Source of the DNA: an uncultured Chloroflexota bacterium
Lineage (GTDB): Bacteria; Chloroflexota; Anaerolineae; Aggregatilineales; Phototrophicaceae
Assembly (NCBI GenBank): GCA_903864435.1
Contig: CAIPFY010000075.1
Coordinates: forward strand, 1-43,607
DNA length: 43,607 nucleotides
Reading direction: 5' to 3'
In this document: positions 34,991 through 43,607 of the stretch, in pieces
How the letters are laid out: the number at the start of each line of letters is the position of its first letter
Numbering within the stretch: the first letter of the stretch is position 1
Position numbers and translations under genes: made by a program
The notes under the pieces: model-generated
Told to the model about the DNA's origin: nothing
What the model saw: only the letters and a program-made list of their open reading frames with translations
The model's database searches: none

Positions 34991-37096
34991 ATGCTGGCAG
35001 AAATCGGTCTGGTCGCCACGCTACTTGCCTTTTTTACATCAATCTACAGCATTGGCGCATCCATTTATGGCGAACGCATTTCGCGTAAAGAGGCGACTGT
35101 CCTCAGCGGGCGTAACGCTGCTATTTTGACATTTGTGCTGCTGCTCGTTGCCATGATGGGACTGATGGGGGCGCTGCTCAATCAGGACTATCAGGTGAAA
35201 TATGTCTGGTCGGTCAGCAGCCCGGACATGCCGCTGTTCTTCCGCATCACCGCGTTGTGGGGGTCGCAGGCCGGTTCACTGCTGTTCTGGTCGTTCCTGA
35301 TGAGCGCGTTTTCGGCGGTGGCGACCATCATCAACTGGCGCAGCCACCGCCGTTTAATGCCGTATGCCATCGCTTATATGATGGCGGTGGTCGCCTTCTT
35401 CATCGGCCTGACGCTGTTTATCGAAAACCCGTTCAGCCGCTGGTGGATTTTGCCGAACAATCCGGTGGATAGTCAGGTGGTGGACGCGGCGTTCATCCCC
35501 TCGGACTCGGTTGCGCCGGGTGCGGTAGAACTGGCGAGTAGCGCCAACGGGTTGAACCCGCTGCTGCGGCACTTTGGCATGGCGATTCATCCGCCCATGC
35601 TGTATCTGGGCTTCGTGGGCTTCGTCATCCCGTTTGCTTTTGCGATGGGTGCGCTGGCCTCCGGCGATCTTTCGACCAACTGGATTAAAGCCTCGCGCCG
35701 CTGGGCGCTGGTGGCGTGGCTGTTCCTCAGCCTCGGTTTAATCCTCGGTGGACGTTGGGCGTATGACGTACTCGGTTGGGGAGGGTACTGGGGCTGGGAC
35801 CCGGTGGAGAACGCTGCGTTCTTACCTTGGTTGATGGGTACGGCCTTCTTACATAGTGTGATGATTCAGGAAAAGCGCGGGATGCTGAAGACATGGAATA
35901 TGTTCCTCGTCATCGGCTCTTTTAGCGCCGTGATCTTCGGCACATTTGCCACCCGTAGCGGCCTCGTGGAAAGCGTTCATGCGTTTGCCCGCAGCGGCAT
36001 CGGTACGCCGATGTTCCTGTTCTGGTTCTCGCTGACCTTTATCTCGGTTGGCCTGATTCTGTGGCGGCGCAACCGGGGCGAACTGAAAGACGATCACCGC
36101 TTCACCAGCATTCTCAGCCGTGAAACGTTGTTCGTGCTGAATAACTTCATCTTCGTGGCGCTGTTCATCGCTGTGTTCTGGGGTAGCTTCGGTGCGCCGA
36201 TTCTGTCGGAACTGCTGATGAAGACCAACATCACGTTGGGCAAAGACTACTTCATGCGTGTGACCCCGCCGCTGTTCGCCGCGCTCTACATTCTGATGGG
36301 CATCGCGCCGGTGTCGGCGTGGGGCGTGTCGTCGGCGAGGCGTCTGGGTAAAGCCATGATTGTGCCGCTGGTACTCACGCTGTTGTCGCTCATTCCTTTC
36401 TACCTGACGGGCGTGCATACTGGCGGGGCGCTGGTGGCCTATGGCATTGTGCTGATGGCGGGCTGGGTGGCGATCTTTGAAACCTACCGCGCAGTGGTGG
36501 TACGGGTGCAGATGCAAAGCGAAAACCCGCTACTGGCGCTGTGGTCGCTGCTGCGGCGTAACCCGCGCCGTTACGGGGGCTACATGATCCATCTGGGGAT
36601 CACGGTCATCGGCATCGGCGTGATCGGCAGTACGTTGTTCCAGATGGAAACGCAAAAGACGCTGGCGGTGGGCGAAAGCCTGACGATTGGCGGCTACAGC
36701 CTGCGCTACGATCAACTGCTGAAGGGGCAGATTGCGGAAGATGGTCGCATGATGGACATCGCCGAAGTGACGGTGATCCGTGATGGTCAAGAACTGGCAC
36801 ATCTGCGCCCACGCCGCGATTTCTTCCCGCAGACTCAGGGTTTGAATACCATGACGATCTCCGGCGCTTATAGCACAGTCGAAAATGACTTCTATGTGCT
36901 GCTGGTGGACTGGGAACCGATCAACCAAGACGCTGCCACCTTCAAGGTATACATCAACCCGCTGATTAATCTGATCTGGTGGGGCAGTTTCATCCTCATC
37001 CTCGGCACGGTCTTTGCCATGTGGCCTAAAGAACTGCTGCCGTCTCGTGTCCGCGAATCTGCTCTGGCAGGTGCGTTGGTCGGGAAGGGTGCATAA
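34991..37096 (+). CDS. ccmF: Cytochrome c heme lyase subunit CcmF
   Basis: Multi-TM; tryptophan-rich WGGYWGWDPVENAAFLPWLMGTAFLHS, HFGMAIHPPMLYLGFVGF. Confidence 0.93.
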   Translation: MLAEIGLVATLLAFFTSIYSIGASIYGERISRKEATVLSGRNAAILTFVLLLVAMMGLMGALLNQDYQVKYVWSVSSPDMPLFFRITALWGSQAGSLLFWSFLMSAFSAVATIINWRSHRRLMPYAIAYMMAVVAFFIGLTLFIENPFSRWWILPNNPVDSQVVDAAFIPSDSVAPGAVELASSANGLNPLLRHFGMAIHPPMLYLGFVGFVIPFAFAMGALASGDLSTNWIKASRRWALVAWLFLSLGLILGGRWAYDVLGWGGYWGWDPVENAAFLPWLMGTAFLHSVMIQEKRGMLKTWNMFLVIGSFSAVIFGTFATRSGLVESVHAFARSGIGTPMFLFWFSLTFISVGLILWRRNRGELKDDHRFTSILSRETLFVLNNFIFVALFIAVFWGSFGAPILSELLMKTNITLGKDYFMRVTPPLFAALYILMGIAPVSAWGVSSARRLGKAMIVPLVLTLLSLIPFYLTGVHTGGALVAYGIVLMAGWVAIFETYRAVVVRVQMQSENPLLALWSLLRRNPRRYGGYMIHLGITVIGIGVIGSTLFQMETQKTLAVGESLTIGGYSLRYDQLLKGQIAEDGRMMDIAEVTVIRDGQELAHLRPRRDFFPQTQGLNTMTISGAYSTVENDFYVLLVDWEPINQDAATFKVYINPLINLIWWGSFILILGTVFAMWPKELLPSRVRESALAGALVGKGA

Positions 37097-37098
37097 CT

Positions 37099-37614
37099 AT
37101 GCGCGCATCCAAAGGGGTTCGCCGCTGGTTGTGGGTCGGGCTGTTGGTCGCGTTCATGGCGCTGGCCTATGTGCCGCCTGCCGTCGCGCAGGATGGCGTG
37201 CCGCGCACGGTGACTGCGGATGATGTGAACGCGATTGCCCAAAAGCTGTACTGCCCGGTGTGCGAGAACATCCCGCTGGATGTGTGCGGGACGGCGGCTT
37301 GCGCCGACTGGCGTGACGAAATTCGTCAACAGTTGGAAAGCGGCATGACCGAGCAGCAGATTGTGGATGACTTCGTGCGGCGCTTCGGCGACCGTGTGGT
37401 GGGGACACCGCAAGACCCGGCGCTGCGGGCGCTGTCATTGGTGACACCCTATATTCTCATTGGAGTCGGTTTGCTGCTGACGCTAGGCGTGATCTGGCGG
37501 CTACAGCATCGCAAGGGGAATGGCGCTGTGCCGCCGTCCCCTGATCCGGCTGATGCAGGCAGAAGCAACTCGTCCTACTACGAGCAGCTTCAGAAGGATT
37601 TGGAAGGAAAGTGA
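37099..37614 (+). CDS. ccmH: Cytochrome c maturation protein CcmH (CcmL-type)
   Basis: Signal peptide, LYCPVCENIPLDVCGTAACADWRDEIRQQLESGMTEQQIVDDFVRRFGDRV, C-terminal TM. Confidence 0.88.
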   Translation: MRASKGVRRWLWVGLLVAFMALAYVPPAVAQDGVPRTVTADDVNAIAQKLYCPVCENIPLDVCGTAACADWRDEIRQQLESGMTEQQIVDDFVRRFGDRVVGTPQDPALRALSLVTPYILIGVGLLLTLGVIWRLQHRKGNGAVPPSPDPADAGRSNSSYYEQLQKDLEGK

Positions 37615-37616
37615 CC

Positions 37617-38192
37617 ATGATGGATGAAAGCCTCCCTGTGAACGAGACTGAAGCACAGCCGACATCCAAACGCGGCGGCTTCGGCATCGGTTCGCTCATG
37701 CTTCTGGCCGGGGTGGTCGTGGCAGCCGTCGTGTTCGGGTTGGCGCTCTCACGTCAAGGCCAGACCCAACCCACCAACGGCGCTGCGCCCGATTTCGAGT
37801 TCTCTACGTTCGATGGGCAGACGATGAAATTGTCGAGCTTACTTGGCAAGGTCGTGGTCATCAACTTTTGGGCCAGCTGGTGCGGCCCCTGCCGTGACGA
37901 AGCGCCGGAACTTCAGAATGCGTGGGCGAGCTATCAGGATCGTGGTGATGTGGTGTTTCTGGGGATCGCGTATGCCGATAATGGCCCGAAATCGCTGGCC
38001 TACATTGATGAGTTCAAAATCACCTATTTGAATGCCCCTGATCTGGGGACGCGCATCAGTGAGTTGTACAACATTCAAGGTGTGCCGGAAACGTTCGTGA
38101 TTGATACGACGGGTCGGGTGGCACAGTTCATCTATGCCGGCGTCACACAAGAAAAACTTCAGACCATCATTGATCCGCTGTTGAAAGGATAA
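37617..38192 (+). CDS. Membrane-anchored thioredoxin-like protein (CcmG/ResA/TlpA)
   Basis: [24 protein letters not shown], ...[18 protein letters not shown]. Confidence 0.92.
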   Translation: MMDESLPVNETEAQPTSKRGGFGIGSLMLLAGVVVAAVVFGLALSRQGQTQPTNGAAPDFEFSTFDGQTMKLSSLLGKVVVINFWASWCGPCRDEAPELQNAWASYQDRGDVVFLGIAYADNGPKSLAYIDEFKITYLNAPDLGTRISELYNIQGVPETFVIDTTGRVAQFIYAGVTQEKLQTIIDPLLKG

Positions 38193-38198
38193 TCAACG

Positions 38199-38645
38199 AT
38201 GAGCATAGCAGGATTAATCCTCGCGGTGGTGATGGGGTTGGCGACACTGGCCGTTCTGATGCTGCCGTATCTACGGTATCGGTCTACGCCGATCAACAAT
38301 GCGTTGATGCGCTCCGGTCAAACCCGCGATGCGCTGCTGACGACTTATGAGCGCGTCCTGTCCGCTATACGCGATCTGGATGATGATTTCCAGACTGGCA
38401 AACTGGCGCAGGAGACTTATCAGGCCGAACGTGCGATATGGGCAGAGCGCGGCGTGCAGGTCTTGCAAAAGATAGAAGCCGCAGACGCGACTCCCGCACC
38501 CAAGAATAATGCCAAGCGCCGCGATACGACCCCGGCTGGAGGGTTTGCCCCGCCTGCCGTCGCCGCCGATGCCGCGCTGGATGAAGCTGTAGAAGAAGCC
38601 ATTGCCAAGTATCGCAAAGCCAAAAGCAGTACCGCAGGAGATTAG
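38199..38645 (+). CDS. Small membrane protein with CcmI/SHOCT-like coiled segment
   Basis: N-terminal TM; YERVLSAIRDLDDDFQTGKLAQETYQAERAIWAERG; operon position after the ccmG-like gene. Confidence 0.5.
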   Translation: MSIAGLILAVVMGLATLAVLMLPYLRYRSTPINNALMRSGQTRDALLTTYERVLSAIRDLDDDFQTGKLAQETYQAERAIWAERGVQVLQKIEAADATPAPKNNAKRRDTTPAGGFAPPAVAADAALDEAVEEAIAKYRKAKSSTAGD

Positions 38646-38649
38646 CCTC

Positions 38650-40431
38650 GTGATTTTTAAGCATCGTAATTTGACGTGGATCACGAGCCTGCTGCTCGTC
38701 CTCCTGCTGGCCGCCTGTGACGGGCTGGCTGGTGAACCTCAAGTTGTCGCCACGCTGCCGCCGGATCAGGCAGATGCCCAGAAAGAAGCCATCAGTTCCG
38801 GCGCGATGGGACAGAGTGCCGCGCAGTCCGCGACGGTTGTCGCACCGGATACCGAACCTGATCTGGCGCTGGGCGCGTTGGTTTTTACCGAACACTGCAC
38901 CCGCTGTCATGGGACGGGCGGGAAGGCCGATGGCGAATTGGTCTTGGAAGGGAAAGTACCCGCGCCGCTGGATTTCACACTTCCCGCGACGATGGCAGGC
39001 AAGACCCCGCAGGATTACTACACGATCATTACCATCGGCAAGCTGGATACCCTGATGCCGCCATGGTCGGAGAAACTTTCGGATCACGAACGCTGGTCAG
39101 TCGCCAACTATGTGTATGGCCTGTCCGGCGCGGTTCCCAGTGCCACCGCTGAACCGGCGGCGGCGGCGGACGCGGCCACCGCTGTTCAGCCCAGTGCGAC
39201 GGCGGTCGAGCCGAGCGCGACGGCTGAAGCAGGCGCTTCGCAGGTGCTAGGCAGCATCAGCGGCAAGATCACGAACGGCACGGCGGGCGGCGCGGTTCCG
39301 GCGGGGCTGGCTGTTCAACTGCATGTGATTAATCAGGATTTCTCCTCGGATAACACGACGGACGGTGTGGCAGCGGACGATGGCACCTTCCAGTTTGCGG
39401 ATGTCGAGATGAAAGCCGATATGGGCTACGCGGTGACGGCGGAATATAACGGCACGATCTTCGCCAGTGAAGTCGTTCCGGGCACTCTCGATGCCCCTGC
39501 GCTTGATCTGCCCTTGACGATCTTTGAAGCCACCGATGATGTGAGCGTGGTGGCGATTGACGGGTTCTCGTCGCAGGTGAGCGTGACGGATGGCGAGTTG
39601 ACGGTGATCGAAATTCTGTCGTTCACCAACAGTTCGGACAAGATGTACCGCAGCACCGACGGGACGACTTCGGTCACTGTGACCGTGCCAGAGGGTGCTA
39701 CCCTGACGCAGTTCAGCCAGCAGGGGACGCGCTATGTCTACAGCGAAGATGGCAAGCAGGTCACGGACACATTCCCGATTGTGCCGGGGCAAAGCCATAT
39801 CTTCCATCTCCTCTACACCATGCCCTATAACAGCGCCGGTGTCGCCCTGACGCGCAAACTGGACTACCCGCTGACCAACGGTTTCGAGGTGATGATTGAC
39901 ACCCCCGGACTGAACATCACCGGCGATACGGTAGCTCCGTTGGGGGGCAGCGCCAGCGCGGACTCGCCGCATGGCAGCGTGATGAGCTTTGGCAACCTTG
40001 ACCCGCTGCCTGCGGGCGAAGCGATGACCTACACGGTGTCCGGCGAACCGCAAGCGGCTGCAACGGACTCGTCCGCCAACAGCGCGACGGCGACCACCGC
40101 GACCGCTGCTGCACAGTCTTCCACGCCCGTTCTGGCGTATGTGTTCATCACACTGGGGGCGGTGGCGGTGGCTGGAGCCGGTTTCCTGTTCTATAAGGAA
40201 CGTCAGTTGATGCGCTCGATAGGCACTTCCGCGTCTGTTGCGCCCAGCACCAGTGCGAACCCGGCTGTGAATGCGGCCGACCAAGCGCGGATCAATGCGC
40301 TGGTCAAGCAGATTGCTGACCTCGATCAGAGCCATCAGGAAGGCAAGATCAAGAAAGCGGTTTATGAGAAGCGCCGCAGCGACTTGAAAGCCGAATTGAT
40401 GGCGATCATTCAGCAGAGCAACCAGAACTAA
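38650..40431 (+). CDS. Lipoprotein c-type cytochrome with carboxypeptidase-regulatory-like domain, C-terminal TM and CcmI-like tail; GTG start
   Basis: Lipobox LLLAAC; CTRCH heme motif in a cytochrome c domain; beta-rich middle; TM then DQARINALVKQIADLDQSHQEGKIKKAVYEKRRSDLKAEL. Confidence 0.75.
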   Translation: MIFKHRNLTWITSLLLVLLLAACDGLAGEPQVVATLPPDQADAQKEAISSGAMGQSAAQSATVVAPDTEPDLALGALVFTEHCTRCHGTGGKADGELVLEGKVPAPLDFTLPATMAGKTPQDYYTIITIGKLDTLMPPWSEKLSDHERWSVANYVYGLSGAVPSATAEPAAAADAATAVQPSATAVEPSATAEAGASQVLGSISGKITNGTAGGAVPAGLAVQLHVINQDFSSDNTTDGVAADDGTFQFADVEMKADMGYAVTAEYNGTIFASEVVPGTLDAPALDLPLTIFEATDDVSVVAIDGFSSQVSVTDGELTVIEILSFTNSSDKMYRSTDGTTSVTVTVPEGATLTQFSQQGTRYVYSEDGKQVTDTFPIVPGQSHIFHLLYTMPYNSAGVALTRKLDYPLTNGFEVMIDTPGLNITGDTVAPLGGSASADSPHGSVMSFGNLDPLPAGEAMTYTVSGEPQAAATDSSANSATATTATAAAQSSTPVLAYVFITLGAVAVAGAGFLFYKERQLMRSIGTSASVAPSTSANPAVNAADQARINALVKQIADLDQSHQEGKIKKAVYEKRRSDLKAELMAIIQQSNQN

Positions 40432-40443
40432 ACCTAGTAACAC

Positions 40444-40481
40444 ACTTCTCCGGGTTTTCAACACTGGAAACCCGGAGAAGT
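40444..40481. other. Perfect 14-bp intercistronic hairpin
   Basis: ACTTCTCCGGGTTT-TCAACACTGG-AAACCCGGAGAAGT between cytochrome lipoprotein and ccmC; no T-tract. Confidence 0.8.
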
Positions 40482-40519
40482 CCACTCGATCAAGACCCAT
40501 TTTCAAGGAGAGGAAGAAC

Positions 40520-41293
40520 ATGACCGCAGCACCATCGTCTATGCCCACCAATGCCATTCCCCAACAGTCGGAAAGCAGCGCCAAGCAGACTGACCGCCTG
40601 CCAATCCTGAAGATTTTTTCGCTACTGGCATTCCTCGGCTTTTTCGCCGGCTTGATGCTGGCATTGTTCTATGCGGGCACGGATGCCACGCAGGGGCAGG
40701 TTCAGCGCGTGTTCTACGTCCATGTGTCGGCTTTCTCCGGCGCGACAGTGGCGTTCTTCACGGCGCTGGTGGGTGGTGCGGCGTATCTGCGTACCCGTAG
40801 TGTGAAGTGGGATACGTTGTCGTTGGCGGCGGTGGAAGTGGGCTTCACGCTGTCGCTGATTACGCTCATCACCGGTATGGTGTGGGCGCGCCCGACGTGG
40901 AATACGTGGTGGACGTGGGACCCGCGCCTGACTTCGGCGGCCATCATGACACTGACCTATGCCGCGTACTTCATGCTGCGCGGCGGCATTGATAACGCGG
41001 ATCGTCGCCGTTCGTTCGCAGCTGTGTATAGCATTCTGGCGATCACCACCGTGATTATCACCTTCATGATTACCCGCATTCGCCCGGACACCATTCACCC
41101 CGTCGTGATTGGCCCCAGCCCGGTGAACGCGAAGGGCAGCTTTGAGATGGCTACCAATATGTCGGCTACGCTGGGCATGAACAGCGCCATCTGGTGCTGC
41201 CTTGTCACCCCCGCGCTGATCTGGTGGCGTATCCGCCTCGAAAACCTGACTCGCCGTGTTGAGCAAGCCCGTTTGAACAACCTGTCGAACTGA
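40520..41293 (+). CDS. ccmC: Heme exporter/cytochrome c assembly protein CcmC
   Basis: Multi-TM; VFYVHVSAFSGATVAFFTALVGG, MVWARPTWNTWWTWDPRLTSAAIMTLTYAAY. Confidence 0.92.
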   Translation: MTAAPSSMPTNAIPQQSESSAKQTDRLPILKIFSLLAFLGFFAGLMLALFYAGTDATQGQVQRVFYVHVSAFSGATVAFFTALVGGAAYLRTRSVKWDTLSLAAVEVGFTLSLITLITGMVWARPTWNTWWTWDPRLTSAAIMTLTYAAYFMLRGGIDNADRRRSFAAVYSILAITTVIITFMITRIRPDTIHPVVIGPSPVNAKGSFEMATNMSATLGMNSAIWCCLVTPALIWWRIRLENLTRRVEQARLNNLSN

Positions 41294-41314
41294 ACCTAAA
41301 AGGATACACACCTC

Positions 41315-41449
41315 ATGCCTGAAACAACTCCTTACCTGATGCTCGGCCTCGGCGTGATTTTCGCCATCCTGCTTGTGTACCTCGGCAGCCTTGTGGTGCG
41401 TTTTCGCAATGCCGCTAAGGACTTGCAAGTGCTGGAAGATTTGAAGTAA
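41315..41449 (+). CDS. CcmD-like small membrane protein (44 aa), absent from ORF track
   Basis: MPETTPYLMLGLGVIFAILLVYLGSLVVRFRNAAKDLQVLEDLK*; single TM plus basic/coiled tail immediately after ccmC. Confidence 0.7.
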   Translation: MPETTPYLMLGLGVIFAILLVYLGSLVVRFRNAAKDLQVLEDLK

Positions 41450-41461
41450 AAACCCATCCGT

Positions 41462-41496
41462 TCGTCCCCTTCCGAAATTCAACCGGAAGGGGACGA
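41462..41496. other. 13-bp intercistronic hairpin downstream of the ccmD-like gene
   Basis: TCGTCCCCTTCCG-AAATTCAAC-CGGAAGGGGACGA. Confidence 0.75.
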
Positions 41497-41514
41497 GGAT
41501 CATGAGGACGACCT

Positions 41515-43401
41515 ATGAGCGCCCTGCAATCTGCTGCCCCCACTGCTACACCCATCTTCACCGGGCTGCGAAAGAAGCTCATCATCGCGTTTCTGGCGGT
41601 GCTGCTCATTCCGGTGGTCGAAATTGGTTTCTACGGCTATTTTTTCACCAGTCGAGTGCTTTCACAACAGGCGTTGGACGGCGCTGAACGCGAAGTGCAG
41701 TTGCAGGCGCAGCATATTGTGCGTTCGCTGGCACAGGCGCAGGGCGACGCGCTGTTTCTGTCCCAACTTCGCAGCCTCGCCAAATTGCGCGAGCTGATGG
41801 CGCAACATGCGCCGTCTGCCGAAATTGACTTGTGGCGCGAAGAAGCCGCGCAGGATTTTATGGTGCTGCTCTCGGTGCGCCCGATGGTGCAGAACCTGCG
41901 CTATATTGACAGCGGCGGGCGTGAAGTGGTGCGGGCAGATTCGGATGGACAGACGGTGCATTCGTCTCCCCGCAAAGAACTGCGCGACCGTTCCGAATTC
42001 GCCTATTTTCAACAGGCGATGGCGCTCACTCCGGGCAGCGTATTTGTGTCCCCGTTTGCCATAGATCAAGATATGGACGAGAACAGCCCGCTGGTGCATT
42101 ACGCACTGCGCACCAGCGATGGCAACGGCGTGATCGTGGTGGATTTGCACGCGGCATGGATTTTGCGCAATCTGCCTGCGAACGTCACGCAGGATACGTG
42201 GGCGCTGATTGATCAGGACGGTAACTATCTGGTCTATCCAGAGAATTACGCGCCCGCTTCCAACGATGCGGGCAAGGCGCACATTCACAGCGCCATGAAC
42301 AACCTGCTTTCCGGCGGGGCTGGCACTTTTGAAACCGATACCAGCGTGTTTGTCTATAACACCGTGTTCCCGGCGGCGAATAGTCAGTCGCAGTTCTGGG
42401 TGCTGTACCGCGATACGCCCCGCGCCGTGTTGTATGCCGATGTGTCGGATTTTTACCAGAAGGCCGCGCTGTTTGTGATGGCTGCGGTGCTGTTGGCGGT
42501 GGGGCTGGCGATTTTCACCAGTCAGGGGATTGTGTCGCCCATCCTCGATTTGCGGCGGAAGGCCGAACATTTGGGGCATGGCGGCGAGGTGGATGAGATG
42601 CCCCTCGAACTGCCGACGGATGAAATCGGTTCGCTCACGCGCACGTTTTACGAGATGGCGCACGATCTGGAACGCAAGCGCCGCGAAGCCCAGATGTTGA
42701 TTGAACGCTTGATTACCGCGCAGGAAGAAGAACGCAAACTGGTGGCCTATGATTTGCACGACGGCCTGATTCAGCACATGGTGGGGGCACGCTTCCATCT
42801 GAGCAATTGCCGCCAGTTATGCCCGATCCGCGACAACGAACACGCTACCGCCGGATTGGTTCGTGGTTGCGATGCGCTGACGAATGCGATTGTAGAAGGA
42901 CGGCGCATCATTGAGGGCTTGCGTCCGGCGGCGCTGGATGATCTGGGGTTGGGCGCGGCGCTGACCGAGCTGGCACACTCTACCGCAGAACACAGCGATT
43001 GGCAGCTTTCGCTGGATGTGCATCCACTTTCGCAAGAACCTGAAAAAAGTGTGGGCGTAACGCTGTACCGGATCGCACAGGAAGCCTTGAACAACGCCCG
43101 CAAACATGCACAGGCCAAGCATGTTCAGCTTTCGCTGACCAACGGCTATGGCATCAGCCTGAGCATTCAAGATGATGGACGCGGCTTCGAGCCGGAAATT
43201 GTCTCCCGTGAGGAGCGCGGGTTGGGGATTACCACCATGCGCGAACGTGCTGCGCTGCTGCATGGCACTTGCGAATTGGTGTCTACCCCCGGAGTCGGCA
43301 CGACGATTCAGGTGTGGATTCCCTGGCAGGTGGAGGCCGCGAATACCATCCATTTGACCGACATTCCCGGAGGTGAAACGGAATGGTCAACGCCCCCTTA
43401 G
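41515..43401 (+). CDS. Sensor histidine kinase, NarL/NarX-type (Cache-like sensor, HAMP, HisKA_3, HATPase)
   Basis: HAMP QGIVSPILDLRRKAEHLGHGGEVDEMPLELPTDEIGSLTRTFYEMAHDLE; LVAYDLHDGLIQHMVGARFHL; HATPase QDDGRGFEPEIVSREERGLGITTMRERAALLHG. Confidence 0.9.
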   Translation: MSALQSAAPTATPIFTGLRKKLIIAFLAVLLIPVVEIGFYGYFFTSRVLSQQALDGAEREVQLQAQHIVRSLAQAQGDALFLSQLRSLAKLRELMAQHAPSAEIDLWREEAAQDFMVLLSVRPMVQNLRYIDSGGREVVRADSDGQTVHSSPRKELRDRSEFAYFQQAMALTPGSVFVSPFAIDQDMDENSPLVHYALRTSDGNGVIVVDLHAAWILRNLPANVTQDTWALIDQDGNYLVYPENYAPASNDAGKAHIHSAMNNLLSGGAGTFETDTSVFVYNTVFPAANSQSQFWVLYRDTPRAVLYADVSDFYQKAALFVMAAVLLAVGLAIFTSQGIVSPILDLRRKAEHLGHGGEVDEMPLELPTDEIGSLTRTFYEMAHDLERKRREAQMLIERLITAQEEERKLVAYDLHDGLIQHMVGARFHLSNCRQLCPIRDNEHATAGLVRGCDALTNAIVEGRRIIEGLRPAALDDLGLGAALTELAHSTAEHSDWQLSLDVHPLSQEPEKSVGVTLYRIAQEALNNARKHAQAKHVQLSLTNGYGISLSIQDDGRGFEPEIVSREERGLGITTMRERAALLHGTCELVSTPGVGTTIQVWIPWQVEAANTIHLTDIPGGETEWSTPP

Positions 43402-43607
43402 CTAAAGCTAGGGACTTGTAGGAATACAAGCTAGGTTGACCCGACTCAGCCACCAGCCGAAAGGCTGATGGGGCTACGTTAGTAGTAGCAGTTCAAGACC
43501 TATCTACGGGTGCTTCACCATCTCGTAGCACTAGAACCTACGCATTAAACAGATTGAAGGTCTAAATCAGTGTGCGGTTGGGATAGTACGGGCTACTCAC
43601 ATTGTCA
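43392..43607 (-). mobile_element. Right-end/omegaRNA-like region of an IS200/IS605-type (TnpB-associated) element, truncated by the window edge
   Basis: Minus strand ends CATCAGCCTTTCGGCTGGTG...CAAGTCCCTAGCTTTAGCTAAGGGGGCGTTGAC, the stem-loop architecture typical of IS605-family right ends; no coding capacity in the visible part. Confidence 0.5.

Noticed and set aside
39247-40584. 445-aa minus-strand ORF opposite the cytochrome lipoprotein
   Set aside because: Shadow ORF; Arg/His-rich translation with no recognisable domain, sense strand well supported.
43392-43607. Group II intron 5' end suggested by GTGCGGTTGGGATAG
   Set aside because: No further domain I-like structure; minus-strand stem-loops and GTTGAC terminus fit an IS200/IS605 end better.

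Overview
GC-rich bacterial chromosomal window, probably Chloroflexota/Anaerolineae-like judging from protein style only. No phylogenetic test was possible. Left part: 3' end of a class III aminotransferase, a SIS-domain isomerase, a secreted protein, an ABC-2 exporter pair, an MFS permease with an extra N-terminal membrane domain, and a GH4 glycosidase. Next comes a tandemly duplicated tRNA-like/structured RNA region, then an ECF sigma factor operon (sigma, membrane protein, unannotated 54-aa membrane ORF, polymer-forming/bactofilin-like membrane protein), a LysM protein, isocitrate dehydrogenase, and a VapBC-like toxin-antitoxin locus with a frameshifted extra antitoxin. The most interesting part is 15.8-21.6 kb, a putative copper locus. 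It has an MbnP-like protein, an MbnH/MauG-like di-heme peroxidase fused to a membrane domain and a PCuAC-like copper chaperone domain, a regulator that appears to fuse a DeoR-type HTH to a NosL-like metal-binding domain, and a divergent pentaheme cytochrome c. Three tandem 52-bp hairpin repeats with compensatory changes lie between the mbnP- and mbnH-like genes, and a 35-bp palindrome lies at the regulator promoter. Right part: DMT permease, large multi-GAF histidine kinase, asparagine synthetase/flippase/glycosyltransferase cluster, M24 peptidase, tRNA-Val, HpcH/HpaI aldolase, a cytochrome c maturation operon (ccmE-F-H-G-like, CcmI-like, cytochrome lipoprotein, ccmC, small ccmD-like), and a NarL-type sensor kinase. 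Its downstream partner appears interrupted after three codons by the end of an IS200/IS605-type element. All family calls are from reading the translated sequences; no database search was run.
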